Assembly: GCA_903960725.1 (NCBI GenBank)
Contig: CAJCBY010000344.1
Location: 1 to 5,774, forward strand
Source: an uncultured Cytophagaceae bacterium
Lineage (GTDB): Bacteria; Bacteroidota; Bacteroidia; Cytophagales; Spirosomataceae
Reading direction: 5' to 3'
DNA length: 5,774 nt
The translations under genes and the position numbers were made by a program. The notes beneath the pieces are model-generated. The model worked only from the letters and a program-made list of their open reading frames with translations. It was not told the origin of the DNA and ran no database searches. Numbering within the stretch: position 1 is the first letter of the stretch; each line of letters begins with the position of its first letter. Of this stretch, positions 1 through 5,774 are shown one piece after another.

Positions 1-1668
1 GGTGCTGATTTCTTAAACGTGTGTAAGCAAGTGAAAGAAATGTTAGGTAGCTACGCAGTGCCACTTCAATTGCCTATCGGTGCTGAAGAAGGATTCGAAG
101 GTGTAGTTGATTTAGTTAACTTCCGTGGAATCAAATGGAACGAGGCAGATAAAGGAATGACATTCACTGAGGTACCCATCCCAGATGATATGTTAGAAGA
201 GGCGACTGAATACCGTGAGAAATTATTAGAAGCGGTTGCTGAATTCGATGAGACTTTGATGGAGAAATACTTCGAAGATCCTGCATCTATCACAGAAGAC
301 GAAATCTTAGCTGCTTTACGTGCTGCTACGATCTCAATGAAAATCGTTCCAATGCTTTGTGGTTCATCTTTCAAAAACAAAGGTGTTCAAACCATGTTAG
401 ATTACGTAATGGCGATCTTACCATCTCCGATGGACAAAGAAGGCGTAAAAGGTATTCACCCTGACACAGGTGCTGAAATCTTGCGTAAGCCAAGTGAGTC
501 TGAGCCTTTCGCGGCTTTGGCATTTAAAATTGCAACTGACCCTTACGTAGGTCGTTTATGTTTCATCCGTGCTTATTCAGGTGGATTAGATTCAGGTTCT
601 TATGTATTGAACAACCGTTCAGGAAATAAGGAGCGTATCTCTCGTATCTTCCAAATGCACGCGAACAAGCAAAATGCGATCGAGCGCTTAGGAGCTGGTG
701 ATATTGGTGCGGTTGTAGGTTTCAAAGACATCAAAACAGGGGATACCCTTTCTGATGAGAAACACCCAATCATCTTAGAAGCAATGGACTTCCCAGAGCC
801 AGTTATCGGTTACGCAATCGAGCCTAAGAAAGCGGCTGATGCAGATAACTTCTCTAAAGCGATCACTAAATTGATCGAAGAAGATCCTACGTTACAAGTA
901 GAATCAAACGAAGAGACTGGTCAAACGATCATCAAGGGTATGGGTGAGCTTCACTTAGAGATCATCATCGACCGTATGCGTCGTGAGTTCAAAGTAGAAG
1001 TGAACCAAGGTGCTCCTCAAGTAGCTTACAAAGAGTCTTTAACTAAGACAACCGAACACCGTGAGGTTTACAAGAAACAATCAGGTGGTCGTGGTAAGTT
1101 TGCTGATATCGTATTTGAAATCGGACCAAGAGAAGATGACAAACCAGGTTTAGAATTCGTTAACAATATCGTAGGTGGTGTAATTCCTCGTGAATTTATC
1201 CCTGCAGTTCAAAAAGGATTCGAAGAAGCAATGAAAAATGGTGCTTTGGCTGGATACCCAATGGATTCAATGAAAGTTCGTTTATTCCACGGATCTTTCC
1301 ACGATGTCGATTCAGATTCATTATCATTTGAATTAGCGGCTCGTATGGGTTACAAAGAATCAGCGAAACAAGCGGGTGCGAAGTTAATGGAGCCTATCAT
1401 GGCCGTTGACGTTGTTACTCCAGACGAATATACTGGACCTATCACAGGTGACTTAAACCGTCGTCGTGGTATCATGAAAGGTATGGATTCTCGTCAAGGA
1501 GCGGTAATCTTGAAGGCTGATGTGCCTCTTTCTGAATTATTCGGTTACGTAACAGATTTACGTACGATGTCATCAGGACGTGCAACAGCATCATTAACGT
1601 TCTCTCACTACGAATTCGTTCCTCAGAATATTGCTGAAGAAGTAGTTAAGAAAGCAAAAGGATTGTAA
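1..1668 (+). CDS. fusA: Elongation factor G, C-terminal ~555 residues (5' end outside window)
   Basis: EF-G is the cytoplasmic GTPase that drives tRNA-mRNA translocation on the ribosome and, with RRF, ribosome recycling. The reading frame is open from base 1, where it begins GADF. In EF-G this follows directly after the G4 motif NKMDRT, so the P-loop, switch regions and G4 lie upstream. The GTG at base 19 is internal and not a start. Visible in order (residues counted from base 1): the end of the G domain with a G5-like CGSSFKNKG near 120-128; domain II with the [13 protein letters not shown] block near 174-186; domain III with [10 protein letters not shown] near 313-322; domain IV with SGGRGKFAD near 361-369 and the tip loop GSFHDVDS, whose His434 matches the translocation-critical His583 of E. 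coli EF-G; and domain V with GDLNRRRG near 483-490 and PLSELFGY near 509-516. It ends normally at KKAKGL. Codon use is strongly biased (CGT for Arg), as expected for high expression. The family is certain. Which paralogue it is, if the genome has several, cannot be told without the G domain. Confidence 0.97.
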   Translation, partial: GADFLNVCKQVKEMLGSYAVPLQLPIGAEEGFEGVVDLVNFRGIKWNEADKGMTFTEVPIPDDMLEEATEYREKLLEAVAEFDETLMEKYFEDPASITEDEILAALRAATISMKIVPMLCGSSFKNKGVQTMLDYVMAILPSPMDKEGVKGIHPDTGAEILRKPSESEPFAALAFKIATDPYVGRLCFIRAYSGGLDSGSYVLNNRSGNKERISRIFQMHANKQNAIERLGAGDIGAVVGFKDIKTGDTLSDEKHPIILEAMDFPEPVIGYAIEPKKAADADNFSKAITKLIEEDPTLQVESNEETGQTIIKGMGELHLEIIIDRMRREFKVEVNQGAPQVAYKESLTKTTEHREVYKKQSGGRGKFADIVFEIGPREDDKPGLEFVNNIVGGVIPREFIPAVQKGFEEAMKNGALAGYPMDSMKVRLFHGSFHDVDSDSLSFELAARMGYKESAKQAGAKLMEPIMAVDVVTPDEYTGPITGDLNRRRGIMKGMDSRQGAVILKADVPLSELFGYVTDLRTMSSGRATASLTFSHYEFVPQNIAEEVVKKAKGL

Positions 1669-1686
1669 GATTCTTTGAAGATAGAG

Positions 1687-1718
1687 AAAAGCCCGAGCGA
1701 TTTGTTCGGGCTTTTTTT
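1687..1718 (+). terminator. Intrinsic terminator of fusA
   Basis: The hairpin starts 18 bases after the fusA stop. Arm 1687-1698 (AAAAGCCCGAGC) pairs with 1704-1715 (GTTCGGGCTTTT), giving 12 pairs including one G-T wobble around a 5-base GATTT loop. The run of seven T at 1712-1718 overlaps the 3' arm and provides the U-tract. This should end fusA transcription and separate it from the ABC gene. Confidence 0.93.
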
Positions 1719-1788
1719 ATGCCAAAACCTCTCATCCGTCCCACGCTCAATACATCCTCCCCCGCTATCTTTTGTCTAAAAAGACGAA

Positions 1789-1815
1789 TTGTTTCCAAGA
1801 ATGGATGTATTTTTG
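1789..1815 (+). promoter_or_regulatory. Candidate Bacteroidota-type promoter for the ABC ATPase gene
   Basis: TATTTTTG at 1808-1815 is an exact match to the -7 consensus TAnnTTTG. A TTG at 1789-1791 lies 16 bases upstream and could act as the -33 element, though this spacing is slightly short. Transcription would start near 1822, leaving a short leader of about 14 bases before the ATG at 1836. A second, weaker box, TTAATTTG at 1822-1829, mismatches the consensus at one position. The upstream region from 1719 to 1788 shows no gene or other clear signal. The placement is a consensus-based inference. Confidence 0.45.
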
Positions 1816-1835
1816 AATTTATTAATTTGATTACT

Positions 1836-2546
1836 ATGACTAAAATTATCGAGACCTATTCTATTTCTAAGCGCTATGTAATGGGCGAAGAAGTGATCGA
1901 CGCTTTAAAAGACGTAACCATCTCTGTTAACAAGGGAGAATATGTCGCTTTCATGGGTCCGTCAGGTTCTGGTAAATCAACTTTAATGAATATCGTAGGC
2001 TGCTTAGATACGCCCTCTACGGGCAAATATATCTTGAATGGACAAGATGTATCGGAGATGTCAGAAAACGAACTAGCAGCCGTAAGAAACAAGGAAATCG
2101 GTTTTGTTTTCCAAACCTTCAACCTACTTCCACGACAATCGGCACTCGAAAACGTAGCCTTGCCTTTAATCTATGCGGGTTATTCCAAAAAAGAACGTAC
2201 AGAAATCGCGATGAACACCTTGAAAGGGGTAGGACTAGACAACCGCGCCTTGCATAAGCCGAACGAGCTTTCCGGAGGCCAAAGACAGCGTGTAGCCGTG
2301 GCACGCGCTCTTGTCAATGATCCATCGATACTTCTTGCTGATGAGCCTACAGGTAACTTAGATACCAAAACCTCGTACGAGATCATGGATCTTTTCGATC
2401 AATTGCATAAAAAAGGCAACACCATCGTCATGGTTACCCACGAAGATGATATTGCCCAGTATGCCCACCGCATCATCCGTTTGCGTGATGGCGTCGTAGA
2501 ATCTGACACCATCAACAAGAACGTTAGAAAGGTAGAAAAAATCTAA
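1836..2546 (+). CDS. ABC transporter ATP-binding protein, MacB/LolD type
   Basis: This is a 236-residue nucleotide-binding subunit that would hydrolyse ATP at the inner face of the cytoplasmic membrane to drive a MacB/LolCE-type permease (export, or lipoprotein release to the outer membrane). All ATPase motifs are intact: Walker [10 protein letters not shown] at 41-49, Q-loop Gln93 in VFQTFNLL, signature LSGGQ at 145-149, Walker B ILLADE at 165-170, D-loop GNLD at 173-176 and switch His202 in VTHE. The LMNIVGCLD block after Walker A and [12 protein letters not shown] near 110-121 are typical of the MacB/LolD/FtsE branch. The open frame reaches back to an ATG at 1719, but that codon abuts the fusA terminator and the 39 extra residues resemble no ABC N-terminus. 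[14 protein letters not shown] is the normal family start, so 1836 is chosen. No permease gene is adjacent, so the ATPase is an orphan here and its substrate is unknown. The end overlaps the convergent oxidoreductase gene by 4 bases. Confidence 0.93.
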   Translation: MTKIIETYSISKRYVMGEEVIDALKDVTISVNKGEYVAFMGPSGSGKSTLMNIVGCLDTPSTGKYILNGQDVSEMSENELAAVRNKEIGFVFQTFNLLPRQSALENVALPLIYAGYSKKERTEIAMNTLKGVGLDNRALHKPNELSGGQRQRVAVARALVNDPSILLADEPTGNLDTKTSYEIMDLFDQLHKKGNTIVMVTHEDDIAQYAHRIIRLRDGVVESDTINKNVRKVEKI

Positions 2547-3919
2547 AACTTAATTCGATCCGTTCCGTACGGTGCACGTTGTGCTCTACGTAACCACGTA
2601 TTTGCTTCCGCATCATTTAGAAATTGTTCCTTCTTAGGATCCCATTGCAATTTGCGCGGTATTTTCATCGCCACGTGCGTAATCAGGCAAACCGTGCAAG
2701 CGCGGTGCCCAATCTCAATTGGCGAAATTGGCTCTTTACGCGTCTCGATACATTCTAGCCAGTTTCCGTGCTGGTCTGGAGAATTGTATAAATGAATCTC
2801 ATTTTCTCCGATAACCGATTGCAATATCTTCGGATCAGACGCATCTAACGCCTTCGATCTCACTTTCGCCGTAGGATCACTTGGTGTTGCTGCGTAATCA
2901 CCGCGGGAAACAAAAATCCATCCCTCAGACCCTTCGTAGCGAATACCGTTTTGATATCCTCCTGAAGTGTACATCGTGATGCCATTTGCGTACTCCGCTT
3001 TCGACATGAAGTCCCCGTGCACATTCCATAATCCTGATTTAGGAAACTCAGCCACCGCCTCTACCGAGATCGGACCCGTGTATTCCGTATTCATACCCCA
3101 GGCAGCGGAATCATAATGGTGCTGGCCCCAACCCGTGATCATACCCGCGCCAAATTGCTCCATACGCAACCAACCCGGACGATCGTATCCTTTTTGTGGA
3201 TGTACCCCGATCTCTGTGTACGCCATTTCTGGTGTAGAACCTAACCACATATCGAAATTGAATCCTTTAGGCACAGGCATCGCTGGCGCAGGAGGTCCAG
3301 ATGGATCGCCTGGCAATCCGATTTTCACGGTGTGCAACTTGCCAATGCGGCCATTGCGCACAAGCTCGGCAGCAATTCTGAACTGCGACGTGGAGCGCTG
3401 TTGTGTTCCTACTTGCAGAATACGGCCCGTTTTCTTAATGACATTAGCCAGCTGGCGACCTTCATGAATAGTCAAGGAAGTAGGTTTTTGCAAGTAAATA
3501 TCTTTGCCCGCTAAGGCCGCCTCCATCGCTGGTTGCGCATGCCAAAAATCAGGTGTACTAATCATCACCGCATCAATGTCCTTATTCAAAAGCATCTCGC
3601 GGTAATCATCGTACATCTTCACATCGATGTAATTCGATTGTCCCGTTTTCTTCGTGTAGTATTCTTCAACTAATTGCTTCGTCTCCTCTGTGCGGTGGCG
3701 ATCTAAATCGCAAACCGCCATAATACGCGCCTTTTCGTGCTTCCAAGTTCCTGGCAAGTCATGGGTGCGCGCGATGCGACCGCAGCCGATTTGGGCGATG
3801 TTGATTTTATTGCTAGGGGCATCTTTGCCGCCTAAAACGTTCGCTGGAACGATCGTAGGAAATCCGAATGTACCCACGGCACCTAAGGCAATTTTTTGGA
3901 CAAAATTTCTTCTTTTCAT
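2543..3919 (-). CDS. Tat-exported Gfo/Idh/MocA family oxidoreductase (458 aa)
   Basis: This is a predicted NAD(P)-dependent sugar or polyol dehydrogenase; the substrate is unknown. The N-terminus [18 protein letters not shown] has a twin-arginine motif (Arg3-Arg4) followed by a hydrophobic stretch, so export as a folded, cofactor-loaded protein is likely. This parallels the Tat-exported Zymomonas glucose-fructose oxidoreductase of the same superfamily. The Rossmann half starts at [11 protein letters not shown] (about 40-50, GxG at 45-47), with the acidic end of strand 2 at CDLDRHR near 70-76. The usual EKP motif reads QKP at 144-146, keeping Lys145. The C-terminal alpha/beta domain carries [14 protein letters not shown] near 263-276, whose His and Asp residues occupy the expected active-site region. 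The length and the Trp/Gly-rich insert at 205-265 fit the long subgroup common in Bacteroidota and Planctomycetes. It is the second gene of a - strand operon: its ATG overlaps the upstream stop codon as TAATG, which suggests translational coupling. No Shine-Dalgarno sequence is visible. Confidence 0.92.
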   Translation of the reverse strand: MKRRNFVQKIALGAVGTFGFPTIVPANVLGGKDAPSNKINIAQIGCGRIARTHDLPGTWKHEKARIMAVCDLDRHRTEETKQLVEEYYTKKTGQSNYIDVKMYDDYREMLLNKDIDAVMISTPDFWHAQPAMEAALAGKDIYLQKPTSLTIHEGRQLANVIKKTGRILQVGTQQRSTSQFRIAAELVRNGRIGKLHTVKIGLPGDPSGPPAPAMPVPKGFNFDMWLGSTPEMAYTEIGVHPQKGYDRPGWLRMEQFGAGMITGWGQHHYDSAAWGMNTEYTGPISVEAVAEFPKSGLWNVHGDFMSKAEYANGITMYTSGGYQNGIRYEGSEGWIFVSRGDYAATPSDPTAKVRSKALDASDPKILQSVIGENEIHLYNSPDQHGNWLECIETRKEPISPIEIGHRACTVCLITHVAMKIPRKLQWDPKKEQFLNDAEANTWLRRAQRAPYGTDRIKF

Positions 3920-5067
3920 TAGGTCAATGCTATTTTAGTGGCTTTCGCCTGTGCTTGTAAAGCTAATTCCGTGGCTAAGAAACAGTGTTCTTGCGTCATG
4001 GCCGTTTCCGTGCGATTCACGACATCGTCCACCACCTTAGCGCCGTGGGTTAATTCCACATTTTTGCAATCCACATATAAGGTCTCTTTGTTATTCACGA
4101 CATACAAATGGCTTCCTACGCCGTGTGGCGAGGCAATGTCCGTATTCTTGCGGATTTCCATAAATCCTTCCGTTCCTAAAATCGTCAATCGGCCATCACC
4201 CCACGTATTCAATCCATTCGGGGTAAACCAGTCTACGCGGATATATCCTGAACCCCCGTTTCCTTGCAGCATTAAATCACCAAAATCTTCGAATTGGGGA
4301 TGCTGCGGGTAGGTATAGTTTGCGACTTGAGAGGCTACTACTTTGGCATTTTTAGAGCCCGTGAAATGCAAGAATTGATCTACTTGGTGAGAACCAATAT
4401 CGCAGATAATACCTCCGTAGTATTTTTTATCAAAGAACCAGGCTGGACGCGCATTTAAACTAATGCGGTGTGGGCCTGTGCCTATTGTTTGAATGACTTT
4501 TCCAATCATTCCAGTCGCGACTAATTCACTCGCTTTCTCCGTCGCCTTGTTCTCAAAACGTTCGCTATACGAGATGGAATAGATACGCTTGGTGGCTTTC
4601 TGTACCTTACGAACCTCCGCTAATTGCGCTAAACTGGTAATGCCTGGCTTATCTACCATGTAATCCTTTCCGTGTTGCATTGCCCGAATGCCTAAAGGCG
4701 CGCGCTCAACCGGAATAATCGAACTTAAAATCAATTGAATAGAGGAATCTTCTAAAATTTCGTTTTCAGATGCGGCTTGCTTTACGCCAGGAAATCTGGT
4801 GGCAAAGTCTTTGGCTAAATCAGCCTCCTTCGCATAGAAAGAGACCATTTCTCCACCCCCCTTGATGATGGAAGCGGCCATACCGTAAATATGACTATGA
4901 TTGATTCCAATGACCCCAAATTTGATACGCGGTGCGATGATGCGTTCCGGCATTTCTGGTGCAAAAGATTTAGTGGCGTCTTTAAAAGAACTAGGCAAAA
5001 AGGCCATACCGCCTAGCATACTTGCATTGTGCAAGAATTCGCGGCGATTCGAAGCATTGGTTTTCAT
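3919..5067 (-). CDS. Tat-exported Gfo/Idh/MocA family oxidoreductase (382 aa)
   Basis: This is the first gene of the two-gene - strand operon and a predicted NAD(P)-dependent dehydrogenase whose substrate cannot be named. The N-terminus carries a clear Tat motif, NRREFLHNAS at 7-16, followed by the hydrophobic MLGGMAFLP, so periplasmic location is likely. The Rossmann domain begins at RIKFGVIGINHSHIYGM (47-63). The dinucleotide loop is GVIGINHSH, with His57 and His59 where a small residue is usual. The EKP motif reads DKP at 139-141, keeping Lys140. The C-terminal domain has the well-conserved CDIGSHQVDQFLHFTG (222-237), with His227 and Asp230 as likely catalytic or substrate ligands, and GDGRLTILGTEGFMEIRK (290-307) at the sheet end. 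The frame is intact. Start 5067 is supported by the signal peptide beginning there and by a -7 promoter box just upstream. Sequence similarity to the downstream partner is low, so this is not a recent tandem duplication; the two could handle successive or complementary redox steps. Confidence 0.92.
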   Translation of the reverse strand: MKTNASNRREFLHNASMLGGMAFLPSSFKDATKSFAPEMPERIIAPRIKFGVIGINHSHIYGMAASIIKGGGEMVSFYAKEADLAKDFATRFPGVKQAASENEILEDSSIQLILSSIIPVERAPLGIRAMQHGKDYMVDKPGITSLAQLAEVRKVQKATKRIYSISYSERFENKATEKASELVATGMIGKVIQTIGTGPHRISLNARPAWFFDKKYYGGIICDIGSHQVDQFLHFTGSKNAKVVASQVANYTYPQHPQFEDFGDLMLQGNGGSGYIRVDWFTPNGLNTWGDGRLTILGTEGFMEIRKNTDIASPHGVGSHLYVVNNKETLYVDCKNVELTHGAKVVDDVVNRTETAMTQEHCFLATELALQAQAKATKIALT

Positions 5068-5088
5068 TTCAACAGGTTTAATTACCTA

Positions 5089-5096
5089 CAAAAGTA
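5089..5096 (-). promoter_or_regulatory. Candidate -7 promoter element of the oxidoreductase operon
   Basis: Read on the - strand this is TACTTTTG, an exact TAnnTTTG match, with 21 bases between its last base and the ATG at 5067. That spacing is nearly identical to the one proposed for the ABC gene (20 bases). No TTTG or TTG lies at the expected -33 distance, so the promoter may be weak or activator-dependent. Confidence 0.42.
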
Positions 5097-5129
5097 TAAT
5101 TCTTGCTGAAATTACTGACTTGCAGGCAT

Positions 5130-5159
5130 AAAAAAAGCTGCTCATTTCTGAACAGCTTT
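5130..5159 (-). terminator. Intrinsic terminator of rplS
   Basis: On the - strand, AAAGCTGTTCA (5159-5149) pairs with TGAGCAGCTTT (5144-5134) over 11 pairs, including one G-T wobble, around a GAAA tetraloop. A run of seven T (5136-5130) follows. The hairpin begins 24 bases after the rplS stop codon. It should stop rplS transcription before the oxidoreductase operon on the same strand, so the two units are separate. Confidence 0.93.
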
Positions 5160-5183
5160 CTTATTATATAAAAAATCTCAAAC

Positions 5184-5537
5184 CTATTTTTTCTTTTCTT
5201 TAACACGAGCCGCTTTTCCTTGCTTACCACGCATGTAGTATAAACGTGCACGACGTACTTTACCACGACGTAATACTTCAATTTTGTCGATGTTTGGTGA
5301 CAAGATTGGGAAAATACGCTCAACACCGATACCATTAGAAATCTTACGAACTGTGAAAGACTCACCAGCACCAGAATTTTTACGTTGAATAACTAAACCT
5401 TGGAAAACCTGGATACGCTCCTTGTTACCTTCACGAATTTTCACGTGTACGTTAACCGTGTCTCCTGCAGCGAATTCAGGGTGTTCTCCTCTACGTGCTG
5501 CGTTTTCTTGCTCTACGAATTTAATTAAATCGCTCAT
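5184..5537 (-). CDS. rplS: 50S ribosomal protein L19
   Basis: L19 is a structural protein of the large ribosomal subunit, located at the interface with the 30S subunit where it contributes to an intersubunit bridge. The 117-residue product has the usual family length and its hallmark blocks: the N-terminal helix [11 protein letters not shown], the KOW-like barrel with [13 protein letters not shown] (22-34) and FQGLVIQRK (45-53), [21 protein letters not shown] (61-81) and the basic [15 protein letters not shown] (90-104), then a Lys-rich tail ending KEKKK. The usual proteobacterial neighbours rpsP, rimM and trmD are absent. It sits downstream of trpA with its own promoter and terminator and appears to be monocistronic. 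Codon use resembles fusA (many CGT Arg codons) and differs from the oxidoreductases. The start is fixed by homology; no Shine-Dalgarno sequence precedes it, the stretch before the ATG being AT-rich. Confidence 0.97.
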   Translation of the reverse strand: MSDLIKFVEQENAARRGEHPEFAAGDTVNVHVKIREGNKERIQVFQGLVIQRKNSGAGESFTVRKISNGIGVERIFPILSPNIDKIEVLRRGKVRRARLYYMRGKQGKAARVKEKKK

Positions 5538-5561
5538 CTGAACTAATTTTTATTTGATGAT

Positions 5562-5604
5562 AATCAGCGCTTAGCGGCCCACTTGTGCATAAGAACGTCT
5601 GATT
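5562..5604 (-). promoter_or_regulatory. Putative structured 5' leader of rplS mRNA
   Basis: The predicted transcript starts near 5605 and its first 43 bases can fold. AATCAG (5604-5599) pairs with CTGATT (5567-5562). After a single bulged A (5598), CGTT (5597-5594) pairs with AGCG (5571-5568), giving ten pairs with one wobble that enclose a GC-rich apical region containing GTGGGCCGC. The structure ends 24 bases before the rplS start codon. Autoregulatory leaders are known for many ribosomal protein genes, and leader candidates for L19 have been proposed in related bacteria, but I cannot confirm a match to any described motif. This rests on hand pairing only. Confidence 0.4.
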
Positions 5605-5611
5605 GGGGTTG

Positions 5612-5640
5612 CAAAGATAGCAAAAATATTTCTTTCCAAA
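5612..5640 (-). promoter_or_regulatory. Bacteroidota-type promoter of rplS
   Basis: On the - strand, TTTG (5640-5637) is followed after 17 bases by TATCTTTG (5619-5612). This fits the TTTG...TAnnTTTG consensus of the primary sigma factor in Bacteroidota, and a TATCTTTGCA -7 region is typical of highly expressed ribosomal genes. Transcription is expected near 5605, giving a leader of about 68 bases. It lies in the short gap just after the trpA stop, so rplS can be expressed independently of trpA. A second TATTTTTG overlaps the spacer (5628-5621) and could be an alternative -7 box. Confidence 0.72.
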
Positions 5641-5649
5641 AACATTTGC

Positions 5650-5774
5650 CTACTTTTTACCCTTAATCGATTGAACAAAGTCAACGATTTCAGCCTGCAG
5701 ATCTTTAGCCTGCGCAATCATCTTAACGAAAGCACTACCTATAATCGCCCCCGAGGCATTCTTAGATGCTTTCA
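5650..5774 (-). CDS. trpA: Tryptophan synthase alpha chain, C-terminal 40 residues (partial)
   Basis: The frame enters from the right edge and ends at a TAG at 5652-5650. The 40 visible residues run from KASKNASGAIIGSAFVKMI to the tail QSIKGKK. The GAIIGSAFVKMI block matches the end of the TrpA TIM barrel, where the Gly-Ser pair (residues 12-13 here; 234-235 in the Salmonella enzyme) binds the phosphate of indole-3-glycerol phosphate. The following helix and short basic tail also fit a TrpA C-terminus. TrpA cleaves indole-3-glycerol phosphate to indole and glyceraldehyde 3-phosphate, and TrpB then joins indole to serine. Any trpB and other trp genes would be to the right, outside the window. 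No terminator is visible between this gene and rplS, so some readthrough into rplS is possible. Other phosphate-binding TIM barrels share the GSA motif, so the assignment is probable rather than certain. Confidence 0.8.
   Translation of the reverse strand, partial: KASKNASGAIIGSAFVKMIAQAKDLQAEIVDFVQSIKGKK

Noticed and set aside
19..21. GTG at base 19 as the start of the EF-G gene
   Set aside because: The frame is open to base 1 and the six residues before it (GADFLN) belong to EF-G, so the codon is internal and the gene is truncated by the window edge.
66..380. 104-residue open frame on the - strand inside fusA
   Set aside because: It lies opposite a strongly conserved coding sequence, has a low-complexity Ser-rich product and no family resemblance.
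1719..1835. 39-residue N-terminal extension of the ABC ATPase from the ATG at 1719
   Set aside because: It begins at the last base of the fusA terminator U-tract, contains the likely promoter, and does not resemble any ABC N-terminus; the ATG at 1836 gives the family-standard start.
1874..2386. Three short - strand open frames opposite the ABC gene
   Set aside because: All are antisense to conserved ATPase motifs and show no recognisable product, promoter or start context.
2535..2572. Possible terminator for the oxidoreductase operon (hairpin at 2572-2560 plus a T-run at 2540-2535 on the - strand)
   Set aside because: The stem has only four pairs and the T-run is about 20 bases away from it, so it does not fit an intrinsic terminator.
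3135..3938. Three + strand open frames (60-110 aa) opposite the 458-aa oxidoreductase
   Set aside because: They are shadows of the real gene in opposite frames, with implausible compositions.
3938..5131. Two + strand open frames (124 and 76 aa) opposite the 382-aa oxidoreductase
   Set aside because: They are antisense to the conserved Rossmann and C-terminal domains and match no recognisable family.
5078..5371. 97-residue - strand open frame overlapping rplS in another frame
   Set aside because: It overlaps the conserved L19 coding sequence and runs through its terminator; its composition looks random.

Overview
The window looks like a chromosomal housekeeping region from a member of the Bacteroidota, most likely an aquatic Cytophagales-type bacterium; the genus is not resolved. 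Three things point there. The candidate promoters carry the Bacteroidota -7 element TAnnTTTG rather than a sigma70 -10 box. No start codon in the window has a convincing Shine-Dalgarno sequence. The window also encodes two Tat-exported Gfo/Idh/MocA dehydrogenases of a kind abundant in this phylum. The sequence has moderate GC content and dense coding.

Layout from left to right: (1) the 3' four-fifths of fusA (elongation factor G) on the + strand, closed by a strong intrinsic terminator at 1687-1718. (2) A stand-alone ABC transporter ATPase of the MacB/LolD type on the + strand (1836-2546), with its own candidate promoter. (3) On the - strand, a two-gene operon read right to left: a 382-residue Gfo/Idh/MocA oxidoreductase (5067-3919), then a 458-residue one (3919-2543). 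They are joined by a TAATG stop/start overlap. The second gene ends tail-to-tail with the ABC gene, and their stop codons overlap. (4) rplS (ribosomal protein L19) on the - strand with a textbook Bacteroidota promoter, a foldable 5' leader and its own terminator. (5) The 3' end of trpA (tryptophan synthase alpha chain), also on the - strand, running off the right edge.

The genes fall into independent transcription units. fusA and rplS serve translation, trpA serves tryptophan synthesis, the ABC ATPase presumably powers an envelope export or lipoprotein-sorting permease encoded elsewhere, and the oxidoreductase pair probably works on sugars or sugar derivatives in the periplasm. I see no mobile element, CRISPR array, tRNA or rRNA, and no convincing new defence or biosynthetic system. 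The points most worth a second look are the coupled Tat-exported dehydrogenase pair with altered EKP motifs, the putative structured leader of rplS, and the 4-base convergent stop overlap with no terminator between the genes.
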